Shown here: positions 8,488 through 16,312 of the stretch, one piece after another
Layout: each line of letters opens with the position of its first letter
Numbering within the stretch: position 1 is the first letter of the stretch
NCBI GenBank assembly: GCA_041656115.1
Contig: JBBAED010000001.1
Span: 186,001 to 250,000 of the forward strand
Direction: 5' to 3'
Length of the DNA: 64,000 nucleotides
Source: Dehalococcoidales bacterium
GTDB lineage: Bacteria; Chloroflexota; Dehalococcoidia; Dehalococcoidales; UBA5627
Position numbers and translations under genes: made by a program
Notes under the pieces: model-generated
Seen by the model: only the letters and a program-made list of their open reading frames with translations
Told to the model about the DNA's origin: nothing
The model's database searches: none

Positions 8488-9591
8488 CTACAACGAGTTA
8501 TTGAAGCTGATAATGCTATTCGGAGATACAAGTTTTCCGGGTTTAACGTGTTGACCGTATCCGATAATTGTATTGCTTCCGAGTACCGCTCCCTCGATAG
8601 TGCTTCCGGAGCCGATATGGCTCTTATCGGCAACAATCGTATGTTTGATTCTTGCAAAGGGTTCGACATGCACCGATTCCCAAATAATGCAATCGTCAAC
8701 AACCGAGGAGTTTGAAATCTGGCAGTTGGGGCCGATTACAACCGGTCCTTTTATTTGAACATCTTCACCGATAATGCAGTTTTCTCCGATGACAGCCGGT
8801 CCGATAATGCGCGCCGATTGGTGGATTTTGCAATTTGAGCCGGCGGCGACTTTCCTTTTGTTGTTATTGAAACTGTACTGGTTGCTTTTGCCGTCAAGCA
8901 AATCGTAATGCAACTGGAAATAATTCTCGGGCCTTCCCAAATCCATCCAGTAGCAATCGGTCGGGAAAGCAAAGACATTCTTCTTTTTTCGTAAAAGCAT
9001 CGGGAAGATATCCCTTTCGAAGCTGCAATTTGTTTCCTCAGGGATAAGCGACATAACTTCGGGTTCAATAATATAGGTGCCGGCGTTAATCATATTGGTG
9101 GTAATTTCGTCGGCGCTGGGTTTTTCCAAAAAACGGGTAATCTTGTTTTCCTGATCGGTTTCCACCAATCCGTAGCTGGTTGGGTCTTCAACAGGGGTTA
9201 GGGCAATTGTAAGCACAGCCTTATTTTTATTGTGATGCTCAATCATTGCGGCTAAATCAATATCCGTAAAAACGTCGCCGTTAAAAACCAAGGTCGGCTC
9301 ATCAATAAATCCACCGGCATTCTTTACGGCACCGGCGGTTCCCAAGGGGTTTTTCTCAACGGTGTATGTAAGATTAACGCCGAATTTACTGCCGTCACCA
9401 AAGTAATCTTGAATGGGTTCCGCCAAATAACTGACGGCAAGGGCAATATCGGTAACTTTTTGCGCTTTTAAGCGTTTAATAAAATAGTCGAGAAAAGGGG
9501 TATTTAAAACCGGAACCATTGATTTGGGGGTGTTGACCGTTAACGGTCTTAACCTGGTACCGAAACCACCGCTTAAAATTACTGCTTTCAT
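8488..9591 (-). CDS. Sugar-1-phosphate nucleotidyltransferase (mannose-1-phosphate guanylyltransferase-like)
   Basis: Forms an NDP-sugar from a sugar-1-phosphate for glycan synthesis. The 367 residues contain an N-terminal nucleotidyltransferase domain with the signature LSGGFGTRLRPLT, the metal-binding FNGDVFTDID and FLEKPSADE, then a left-handed beta-helix from about residue 250 with hexapeptide repeats (VIGENCIIGEDVQIKGPVVIG). This architecture fits GDP-mannose pyrophosphorylase-like enzymes; glucose-1-phosphate thymidylyl- or uridylyltransferase activity is possible and the sugar cannot be read from sequence. The ATG at 9591 has AAGGAGG upstream. It forms a single-gene unit closed by the hairpin at 8435. 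Confidence 0.85.
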   Translation of the reverse strand: MKAVILSGGFGTRLRPLTVNTPKSMVPVLNTPFLDYFIKRLKAQKVTDIALAVSYLAEPIQDYFGDGSKFGVNLTYTVEKNPLGTAGAVKNAGGFIDEPTLVFNGDVFTDIDLAAMIEHHNKNKAVLTIALTPVEDPTSYGLVETDQENKITRFLEKPSADEITTNMINAGTYIIEPEVMSLIPEETNCSFERDIFPMLLRKKKNVFAFPTDCYWMDLGRPENYFQLHYDLLDGKSNQYSFNNNKRKVAAGSNCKIHQSARIIGPAVIGENCIIGEDVQIKGPVVIGPNCQISNSSVVDDCIIWESVHVEPFARIKHTIVADKSHIGSGSTIEGAVLGSNTIIGYGQHVKPGKLVSPNSIISFNNSL

Positions 9592-9685
9592 AATCCGTTG
9601 CCCTCCTTGACAAAGATAAACAATTTCATCGTCGCTCTATGATACATAGTATATAATATCAGGCATAGTTTTAAAAGAATTTAAA

Positions 9686-9715
9686 TTGCACTGTGTCGGC
9701 TTTAAGGCTTATAAT
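9686..9715 (+). promoter_or_regulatory. Candidate promoter of the foldase gene
   Basis: TTGCAC (9686-9691), 18-bp spacer, perfect -10 TATAAT (9710-9715). It would give a leader of about 70 nt before the gene at 9793, which has GGGGAGA as ribosome site. Confidence 0.5.
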
Positions 9716-9792
9716 TACAACATTGCCGGTTAACATACTAACGGTGCAATTTTAAGTTTATATTATGAAAATAACGGGGAGATTAAATAGCA

Positions 9793-11052
9793 TTGAATAA
9801 AACACCGCCAAAAAAGAAGATGACACATGTTGTCCGCGAAAAAAAGAGAAAGAATCTTAACGATATACTCAAGTTTGTCGTTTTTTCGATAATTGCGGTT
9901 GTGGTGGGGTTGGTCGGAGTAGGGGTCGGTAAATGGTACCAAGACGATTATAAACCGATGCACGAAACCGTTATCGAGGTAAACGGTACAAAATTCGATA
10001 TGCAATATTATATCGAAATGCTGAGGTACATATCGGGGGAATATATCCAATTTGCCCAGTACTTTACCGATACCGCTTTGCAGTATATTGAATATTATGA
10101 GCTCTTAAAGCAGGGCGCCGCGGATTTGGGGATAACTGTTTCCGATAAAGAAGTTAATGCCGAGATTAAGAAAAATAAATACAATAATACCCCGGCCGCA
10201 AAGGATATGGTTCGAGCGGGTTTACTTATTCCCTTGTTGGAAGATCATTTCGGCGCACAAATAAATCCGTCCGCCGAGCAAAGTAATCTGCTGGCGATGT
10301 TCCTTGAAAGCCAGGCACAGGTTGAGGCGGTAAAAGCACGCCTTGCCGGCGGTGAATCATTCGAAGATATTGCCAAAGAACTCTCATTGGATTCCGCCAC
10401 TCAAAAAGCCGACGGGGTGCTTAGTTGGTTACCTAAAGGTGTTATCGCTAATATTTTAGGCGCCTCTGCGCTAACCGATGAGCTTATTTTCGGCGCCGCA
10501 ATCGGGGAGTTAAATACCGTTGAAGATACGAACAAAAATAAACCCGTGGGTTATTGGATATTACAAGTTACCGAACGATCTACCAAGACAGACGAAGATT
10601 CCGCGGAAGAAACCGAGGTTGCCAAAGTAAAAGCAATCCTGCTTGGGAGCAAAGAAAAGGCCGATGAGGTTTTATCCCTCTTAAATAACGGCGGTGATTT
10701 TGACGCTTTAGCCGAAGAATATTCGTTGATATGGAGCGAAGAAAGCGGTTGTGTTTTGGAAGTTGAGAAAGAAGATAATACCGCAGCATTTGACGGCTTT
10801 GTTTTTAATTCCGAAACCGAACTTAATGTCATAAGCGAAGTAATTCAAGATGTTGAAAGAAACACCAAGGGCGGTTATTGGATCTACAAAGTAACCGAAA
10901 AGGCCGTCCGTGACATATCGGAAACCAATATGAAGATGTTAATCGGGAATGCCCTTGAAGATTGGATAGACGGTTTTGACGAAGATAGCGCGGTGCTTGC
11001 CGAAAACATTGAAGATATGAAAAAATTTGCGGCTGCTAACATTTTACGATAG
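9793..11052 (+). CDS. Membrane-anchored PrsA/SurA-like peptidyl-prolyl isomerase
   Basis: 419 residues. A basic cytosolic N-terminus (KKKMTHVVREKKRKNL) is followed by one hydrophobic helix at about 28-50 (FVVFSIIAVVVGLVGVGVG) without a lipobox, so this is a signal anchor and not a lipoprotein. A SurA-N-like helical region comes next, then two parvulin-type units: about 170-265 (GGESFEDIAKELSLDS ... GVLSWLPKG) and about 275-375 (GGDFDALAEEYSL ... GGYWIYKVTEK). The second looks degenerate at the usual catalytic positions. Its role is probably folding of exported proteins outside the membrane. The start is a TTG after GGGGAGA. The next gene, hom, is 41 bp downstream. Confidence 0.8.
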   Translation: MNKTPPKKKMTHVVREKKRKNLNDILKFVVFSIIAVVVGLVGVGVGKWYQDDYKPMHETVIEVNGTKFDMQYYIEMLRYISGEYIQFAQYFTDTALQYIEYYELLKQGAADLGITVSDKEVNAEIKKNKYNNTPAAKDMVRAGLLIPLLEDHFGAQINPSAEQSNLLAMFLESQAQVEAVKARLAGGESFEDIAKELSLDSATQKADGVLSWLPKGVIANILGASALTDELIFGAAIGELNTVEDTNKNKPVGYWILQVTERSTKTDEDSAEETEVAKVKAILLGSKEKADEVLSLLNNGGDFDALAEEYSLIWSEESGCVLEVEKEDNTAAFDGFVFNSETELNVISEVIQDVERNTKGGYWIYKVTEKAVRDISETNMKMLIGNALEDWIDGFDEDSAVLAENIEDMKKFAAANILR

Positions 11053-11093
11053 TTATCGGTCGGTATATTAAAAGATATTAGGTGGTATAAGTT

Positions 11094-12395
11094 ATGGAAC
11101 AGAAAGCTATTGGTGTGGGGCTCTTGGGTTTTGGAGTTATCGGCAGTCAGGTTGCCCGCGTATTGTTGGATAGGGAACAAAGGAACTCGGAACAGGCGGG
11201 TTGTCCGGTTGTTTTACGCAAAATAAAGGTGATTGAAGCCGATTTGGCAAAACCGAAAGCAAAAGCAATGCCGGCTGAGTTATTTACTACCGATGAAGAC
11301 GAATTCTATAACACCCCAGATATGGATATTGTTATCGAACTTATAGGCGGTGTTAATCCGGCGCTTTTGTATCACGAGCGGGCTATTAAATCGGGGAAAC
11401 ATGTCGTTACCGCCAACAAAGAGCTGATTGCCAAGCACGGCTTTGAGCTAATGGAACTTGCGAAGCTGAATAATGTCAGCATTAGCTACGAGGCGGCGGT
11501 GGGCGGGGGTATCCCCCTTATCGGTCCGTTGCAAAAGGATTTAATAGCCAATAATATCGAAGGCATTTATGCCATTATTAACGGCACAACAAACTACATA
11601 ATTACTCGGATGACGACCGAAGATATCGATTTTCCCGAGGCCTTGGCCGAAGCGCAAAGGCTGGGATATGCCGAAGCCAATCCAACCAATGATATCGAAG
11701 GCAAAGATGCCGCTTATAAACTGGCGATTATGGCAGCCCTTACTATGGAAGTTAAGGTTAACCCCGAAGATATTTTCTGTGAGGGTATTTCAAAACTGGA
11801 GAGTCGAGATTTCCGCTATGCCAGCGAGCTGGGTTACGCCATTAAACTTTTGGCAATCGCCAAGCAAGACAGCGGTTTCGTGGAGGTCCATGTCTATCCG
11901 GCCTTTGTTCCCGCCGAAAGCTTTTTGGCGAAGGTGGACGGGGTCTATAACGCCGTTTTGGTTGAGGGTGATTTGGTTGGTAAGGTTACGTTCTGGGGTG
12001 AGGGCGCCGGTGCCAGCCCGACCTCAAGCGCAGTTGTCGCTAATGTAATTCAAACGGCAAAGAAAATCGATAACGGTGATACTTCTTATAACTACTGGAA
12101 AATTAAATCCGGTAAGCAAGTAAAACCGATGTCCGAAATTATAAACAGGTATTATATCAGGATGGCGATAAACGATCAGCCCGGGGCACTGGCAAGTATT
12201 GCCGGGGTTTTTGGGGATTACGGAATCAGTATTTCGGCTGCATTGCAAAAAGAAGATAACATTGAAGAAAAATCGGCTGAAATTGTAATAATGACCCATC
12301 CGGCATCGGAAGAGGCGATGCGAACCGCACTTAATCAATTAAATGATCTAACGGCGGTTAAAGAAATCAATAATTTCATACGTGTTGAGGAATAA
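11094..12395 (+). CDS. hom: Homoserine dehydrogenase
   Basis: Reduces aspartate semialdehyde to homoserine in threonine and methionine synthesis. The 433 residues show the Rossmann motif GLLGFGVIGSQVARVL, the catalytic-domain signature TANKELIAKHG and EAAVGGGIPLIGPLQ, IINGTTNYIITRM and the Lys/Asp pair in EANPTNDIEGKDAAYKLAI. The C-terminal ACT domain (about 350-430, QPGALASIAGVFGDYGISI) suggests feedback control by threonine. A GGTGG ribosome site precedes the ATG. thrC begins two bases after its stop. Confidence 0.95.
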   Translation: MEQKAIGVGLLGFGVIGSQVARVLLDREQRNSEQAGCPVVLRKIKVIEADLAKPKAKAMPAELFTTDEDEFYNTPDMDIVIELIGGVNPALLYHERAIKSGKHVVTANKELIAKHGFELMELAKLNNVSISYEAAVGGGIPLIGPLQKDLIANNIEGIYAIINGTTNYIITRMTTEDIDFPEALAEAQRLGYAEANPTNDIEGKDAAYKLAIMAALTMEVKVNPEDIFCEGISKLESRDFRYASELGYAIKLLAIAKQDSGFVEVHVYPAFVPAESFLAKVDGVYNAVLVEGDLVGKVTFWGEGAGASPTSSAVVANVIQTAKKIDNGDTSYNYWKIKSGKQVKPMSEIINRYYIRMAINDQPGALASIAGVFGDYGISISAALQKEDNIEEKSAEIVIMTHPASEEAMRTALNQLNDLTAVKEINNFIRVEE

Positions 12396-12396
12396 G

Positions 12397-13449
12397 ATGT
12401 CAAGAGCAGGTGTATTATTCAGATATAAAGATTATTTGCCGATAACACACGATACCCCGCTGTTTTCAATCGGTGAGGGCTCGACCCCTTTGGTAAAATC
12501 CAAAAATCTCTATAAAGAAATCGGTTGCGATGAATTGTATTTCAAGCTGGAAGGTTGCAATCCGACCGGTTCGTTTAAAGACAGGGGAATGGTGATGGCA
12601 ATGGCCAAAGCCATTGAGGACGGCAGCAAGGCGGTTATCTGTGCCTCAACCGGTAATACCAGCGCTTCGGCGGCGGCGTATGCCACGGCGATGGGATTAA
12701 AATGTGTCATTATTATTCCGGAAGGTAAAATTGCCAAAGGCAAGCTGGCGCAGGCGATTATTCACGGCGCACAAATTATTGCTATCAGCGGTAATTTTGA
12801 TCAAGCGCTGCAAATCGTGCGGACCATAACCGAAAAACATCCGATTGCGCTGGTTAACTCGGTTAACCCAAACCGCATTGAGGGGCAAAAAACGGCTGCC
12901 TTTGAAATTATAGACGAACTGGGAGAAGCCCCCGATTACCTCTTTATCCCGGTCGGTAATGCCGGTAATATTACCGCTTACTGGAAGGGATTTACGGAAT
13001 ATTACAATCTGCAAAAGGCAACCAAAAAGCCTCAAATGATGGGTTTTCAAGCGGAGGGAGCGGCTCCCATTGTTCACGGTTATCCGATTGAAAAGCCGGA
13101 AACGGTGGCAACCGCCATTCGTATCGGTAACCCTGCCAGCTGGGAAAAGGCAACACGGGCGCGAGATGAATCCGGCGGCCTGATTGATATGGTTAGCGAC
13201 GATGAAATAATGGCGGCACAGAAAATTATGGCGTCACGCGAAGGTGTTTTTGGCGAACCTGCTTCATCGGCGCCTTATGCCGGTCTTTTAAAGATGGCTC
13301 GCAGCGGTGTTGATTTTTCCGGCAAAAAAATCGTTTGCGTCGTAACCGGTAACGGGCTTAAAGATACCGATACCGCGATTAAAGATTCCGGCTCTTTCTT
13401 ACAACTTCCGACCGACCTTGGGGCAATTGAAAAAGCCCTCGGTTTTTAG
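12397..13449 (+). CDS. thrC: Threonine synthase
   Basis: PLP enzyme converting O-phosphohomoserine to threonine. About 350 residues, with the PLP lysine in PTGSFKDRGMVMAMA, the phosphate-binding loop VGNAGNITAYWKG and the substrate region CASTGNTSASAAAYA. Length and motifs match the short thrC class of Gram-positive bacteria and Chloroflexota. The ATG at 12397 is preferred over an upstream GTG at 12382 because GAGGAA lies at the right distance and it starts two bases after hom. hom-thrC form a pathway operon; thrB is not in the window. Confidence 0.94.
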   Translation: MSRAGVLFRYKDYLPITHDTPLFSIGEGSTPLVKSKNLYKEIGCDELYFKLEGCNPTGSFKDRGMVMAMAKAIEDGSKAVICASTGNTSASAAAYATAMGLKCVIIIPEGKIAKGKLAQAIIHGAQIIAISGNFDQALQIVRTITEKHPIALVNSVNPNRIEGQKTAAFEIIDELGEAPDYLFIPVGNAGNITAYWKGFTEYYNLQKATKKPQMMGFQAEGAAPIVHGYPIEKPETVATAIRIGNPASWEKATRARDESGGLIDMVSDDEIMAAQKIMASREGVFGEPASSAPYAGLLKMARSGVDFSGKKIVCVVTGNGLKDTDTAIKDSGSFLQLPTDLGAIEKALGF

Positions 13450-13589
13450 TTTACTGTCTTAATCAGATATCGGGGCGGGTGGGTTAATACCATCCCCCTC
13501 GCTATTTTCTTGCTTTTAAATTAATAACGCTTAGAGCGTAAATATGTCTGCGTCTGTTCCCTTAAATTCAATTAAAATCGGAGGATTAA

Positions 13590-14180
13590 ATGACAAAAGA
13601 AATAATTGACAGCCCCGGCGGTTTCTTTCAGCATTATCCGCGTGTTGCCGTGGTGATTACGGCTAAAAGCGGCGCTAAAGAAAATGCGATGACTGTTTGC
13701 TGGCATATGCCGATGTCCAAAAAGCCTCCCCTGATTGCCTTTGTTACAGGTACGCGCCATTTTACTTACAAGCTTATTAAGGAAAGCGGTGAATTTGCCG
13801 TTAACCTCCTCCCCGATACCCATGCCGAACTGGTTGCCGCAATCGGCGGCACTAAAGGCGAAAGCTGCGATAAATTTGCAACGTTTGCGATTAAAAAAGG
13901 AAAATCCGCCGTAACATCCGCTCCTGTCCTTGCGGACGCCTATGTTTCCTTTGAGTGCAAGGTTATCGAAGAGAAATTGTATAACGAACAAAGTATGGTT
14001 ATCGGCGAAGTGGTGGCTACTCATATGCGTGAAGAATGCTTTAGTAAAGACAGGGATACAATTGATATTCAAAAGGTAAAGCCTGTCCTTTATCTGGGGA
14101 ATGAACAATACCTTGATATCGAAAGCCCCAAAGTGCGGATATTGAAGCGTGAAGAATGTGCCGAGGATTTAAAAATCTAA
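13590..14180 (+). CDS. Flavin reductase-like FMN-binding protein
   Basis: 196 residues of the flavin reductase-like split-barrel family, with PRVAVVITAKSGAKENAMTVCWHMPMS at the N-terminus, KKPPLIAFVTGTRHFTYKLI and EFAVNLLP. Members bind FMN and act as NAD(P)H:flavin oxidoreductases or stand-alone flavoproteins; the electron partner is unknown. GGAGG at 13581-13585 supports the ATG. The 140 bp upstream contain a weak GC-rich inverted repeat that could end the hom-thrC transcript. Confidence 0.85.
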   Translation: MTKEIIDSPGGFFQHYPRVAVVITAKSGAKENAMTVCWHMPMSKKPPLIAFVTGTRHFTYKLIKESGEFAVNLLPDTHAELVAAIGGTKGESCDKFATFAIKKGKSAVTSAPVLADAYVSFECKVIEEKLYNEQSMVIGEVVATHMREECFSKDRDTIDIQKVKPVLYLGNEQYLDIESPKVRILKREECAEDLKI

Positions 14181-14252
14181 AACTATTGCCGAATTATCTT
14201 GATGGTGATAAGCTTTAATATTCCGTAAAAACTAAATAAAAAGGAAAATCCG

Positions 14253-14819
14253 GTGTTTAACGAAGAAAAAATAAAAAGTTGTGTTAAAGATATTATTATC
14301 GCCATTGGCGAGGACCCCAACCGCGAGGGCTTATTGGAAACCCCGCGCCGTTTTGCGGAGATGTATGCCGAACTTTTTGTCGGGATGAATATGGATCCGG
14401 TTGAAGAACTGAAGGTCGATTACGAGCTTGGGCATCATGAGATGGTAATCCTCAAAGATATCCCTTTTTATTCAATGTGCGAACACCATTTGTTGCCGTT
14501 TTTCGGCGTGGTGCATGTCGGCTATATCCCCAATAAAGAGGGAAGGGTGGTCGGCATCAGTAAACTGGCAAGGGTCGTGGAAATTATTGCCAAACGCCCG
14601 CAAATTCAGGAACGAATGGCAACCGATATTGCCGATACGATTGTAAAAGGTCTAAACCCCGACGGGGTCGGTGTTGTAATTCAGGCCGAGCATATGTGTA
14701 TGACAATGCGCGGCATCAAAAAACCGGGTGCCAGCGTTTTGGCATCGGCTCTGAGGGGTATTTTCCGCAGCCGTGCCGATAGCCGCGCCGAATTTTTCTC
14801 GTTGATTCAAAACAGATAA
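14253..14819 (+). CDS. folE: GTP cyclohydrolase I (type IA)
   Basis: First step of tetrahydrofolate (or pterin) synthesis: GTP to dihydroneopterin triphosphate. 188 residues with the zinc and substrate motifs FYSMCEHHLLPFFGVVHVGYIP, ISKLARVVEIIAKRPQIQERM and AEHMCMTMRGIKKPG, so both zinc cysteines and the CEHH histidine are present. Starts at GTG after AAGGAAA. No other folate genes adjoin it. Confidence 0.96.
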   Translation: MFNEEKIKSCVKDIIIAIGEDPNREGLLETPRRFAEMYAELFVGMNMDPVEELKVDYELGHHEMVILKDIPFYSMCEHHLLPFFGVVHVGYIPNKEGRVVGISKLARVVEIIAKRPQIQERMATDIADTIVKGLNPDGVGVVIQAEHMCMTMRGIKKPGASVLASALRGIFRSRADSRAEFFSLIQNR

Positions 14820-14859
14820 TAAAGCCGTCGAAATTGTAATCTTGCTTTTCTGAACGGAA

Positions 14860-14914
14860 AGTTGCGTCCGGCAGTTTTTTAGACAGTCTGCTTTAAACCT
14901 CGCAACTCTTTTTT
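14860..14914 (+). terminator. Possible terminator after folE
   Basis: AGTTGCG (14860-14866) pairs with CGCAACT (14901-14907) around an inner GCAG/CTGC pairing and is followed by CTTTTTT. The loop is long, so this is tentative. Confidence 0.4.
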
Positions 14915-14974
14915 ATCTCAAATCGCCTGTTTTATGGGAATTTTCATATTCAAAAAAGACGTTTATGCGTAGAT

Positions 14975-15003
14975 TTGGCAAAAATTTTAACTTGTAGTAA
15001 AAT
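14975..15003 (+). promoter_or_regulatory. Promoter of the small zinc-ribbon gene
   Basis: TTGGCA (14975-14980), 17-bp spacer, TAAAAT (14998-15003): five of six matches in each box. The expected start near 15010 gives a leader of about 40 nt. Confidence 0.65.
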
Positions 15004-15048
15004 GTCTCTTTGTAAAAAATATTTGAATGTAGGAAGAATAGTAGTCAC

Positions 15049-15231
15049 ATGTGTAAAAACAAAGCTAATTATTGCCCCAAATGCGGCAGTAAAAGTCTCT
15101 ATCTTGAAAATGATGAAGGAATTATCTCGGAGCATTGCTTCTTGTGCGGATATGAAGTCCTGTCACGGGAATTGCAATCCCTGATTAATTTGGAAGATTT
15201 CGCCGAATCTGCCGAACAAGCTGTCGGTTAA
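15049..15231 (+). CDS. Small zinc-ribbon protein, unknown function
   Basis: 60 residues with two CxxC knuckles, CPKCG near residue 9 and CFLCG near residue 30, spaced as in a zinc ribbon, then an acidic C-terminal helix. A good promoter and a GGAAG ribosome site precede it, and a hairpin follows, so it is a complete small transcription unit and not a fragment. No function can be assigned; such ribbons often bind nucleic acid or a protein partner. Confidence 0.65.
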   Translation: MCKNKANYCPKCGSKSLYLENDEGIISEHCFLCGYEVLSRELQSLINLEDFAESAEQAVG

Positions 15232-15293
15232 GTTTTCGGCGAAAGCCGTTCGGCTTAAAAATAAAGATCCCCAACGCAAAATAAGAAACAAAA

Positions 15294-15328
15294 TCCGGCC
15301 AACCGGCCGGAGGCGTGCTTTTCTTTTT
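15294..15328 (+). terminator. Terminator after the small zinc-ribbon gene
   Basis: Perfect stem TCCGGCC/GGCCGGA (15294-15300, 15305-15311) with a 4-nt loop, then a T-rich tract 15319-15328 about seven bases on. The rest of the interval to pyrK (15329-15499) shows nothing I can name. Confidence 0.55.
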
Positions 15329-15499
15329 AATACCCTGTTTTACTCTTGGTTCGGGTGTTTTGTGCGCGGACGTTTTTGTAAAACGACAAAATGTGATTTA
15401 TTGTTTTGGCGGCGGGCGGTTGTTACCGTTTTAATTTTTTATGCCAAACCGACTCATTCGTTGCAATCAAAGAGCTTATCTGTTTTACGGAGGGCTTCT

Positions 15500-16258
15500 C
15501 TAAATATCTGCCAGCTCATCCCATAAAATATCGCTAAATTCAAAAACGGGGCCGTCGTCGCATACCTGTTTTAAACCGCGCGTTGTTTTAATCGTACAGC
15601 CGTAACAAACACCGACACCGCATGCCATTCGTATTTCCAAAGAAACCTGGCAAGGCCTGCCTTTTAGCAGTCCGCTTGAATTCATTGTGCGGTACATCGG
15701 AGCGGGTCCGCATGCAAAAACAGAATCAATATCCCCCAAACAATCCGGTAAAACATCGGTAGTTCTGCCGCATATGCCAACCGAACCGTCATCTGTTGCA
15801 ATAATGCACTCCACATCGGCGGGAAGCAAATTTTGGGGCAATAATATTTCATTACTGCGCGCCCCGATAAGCAGCGCAACATTTTTATTTTGAGCGAGGG
15901 CTGTTTCGGCAAGAAACGGCATCGGGGCAATCCCCATCCCGCCGGCAATCAGTAACAGGTTTTGAGAACCCTCATCAATGGTATAACCGTTACCCAGAGG
16001 CCCTAAAACGCTGATTGAGGCCGACGCTTTCTGTTTTGAAAGCCAATCTGTGCCGCGCCCTAAATTTGCATATAAAACGGCAATTCGGCTATCTTTAACG
16101 CGGTGAATACTAATCGGTCTGCGCAGCAGTGTGTCACCGCCGCATTGTAACATCACAAACTGCCCGGGTTTGGCGGAAGCGGCAATTTCAGGCGCTTCCA
16201 ACCACATTAAAGACACGCTCGGCATTACCTCATCATTGGAGATGATTTTACAGTTCAA
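15500..16258 (-). CDS. pyrK: Dihydroorotate dehydrogenase electron-transfer subunit PyrK
   Basis: FAD and [2Fe-2S] subunit that passes electrons from dihydroorotate dehydrogenase B (PyrDB) to NAD. 252 residues. Visible are the FAD motif LLRRPISIH, the nucleotide-binding GGMGIAPMPFLAE, CGPAPMYRTM, and the cluster ligands CGVGVCYGC followed by Cys in LKQVCDDGPVF: four cysteines as in the family. It is the last gene of the pyr operon and starts at a TTG 54 bp after carB. The catalytic subunit gene pyrD is not in the window. Confidence 0.92.
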   Translation of the reverse strand: MNCKIISNDEVMPSVSLMWLEAPEIAASAKPGQFVMLQCGGDTLLRRPISIHRVKDSRIAVLYANLGRGTDWLSKQKASASISVLGPLGNGYTIDEGSQNLLLIAGGMGIAPMPFLAETALAQNKNVALLIGARSNEILLPQNLLPADVECIIATDDGSVGICGRTTDVLPDCLGDIDSVFACGPAPMYRTMNSSGLLKGRPCQVSLEIRMACGVGVCYGCTIKTTRGLKQVCDDGPVFEFSDILWDELADI

Positions 16259-16312
16259 ATGTACGGTGTTTACTAATTTTTTACTGTTTATTTTATGCCT
16301 CCATATCGATAT

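Noticed and set aside
14975..15184. Alternative 69-codon frame overlapping the small zinc-ribbon gene
   Set aside because: It begins inside the promoter, has no ribosome site and lacks the zinc-ribbon pattern of the overlapping frame at 15049.
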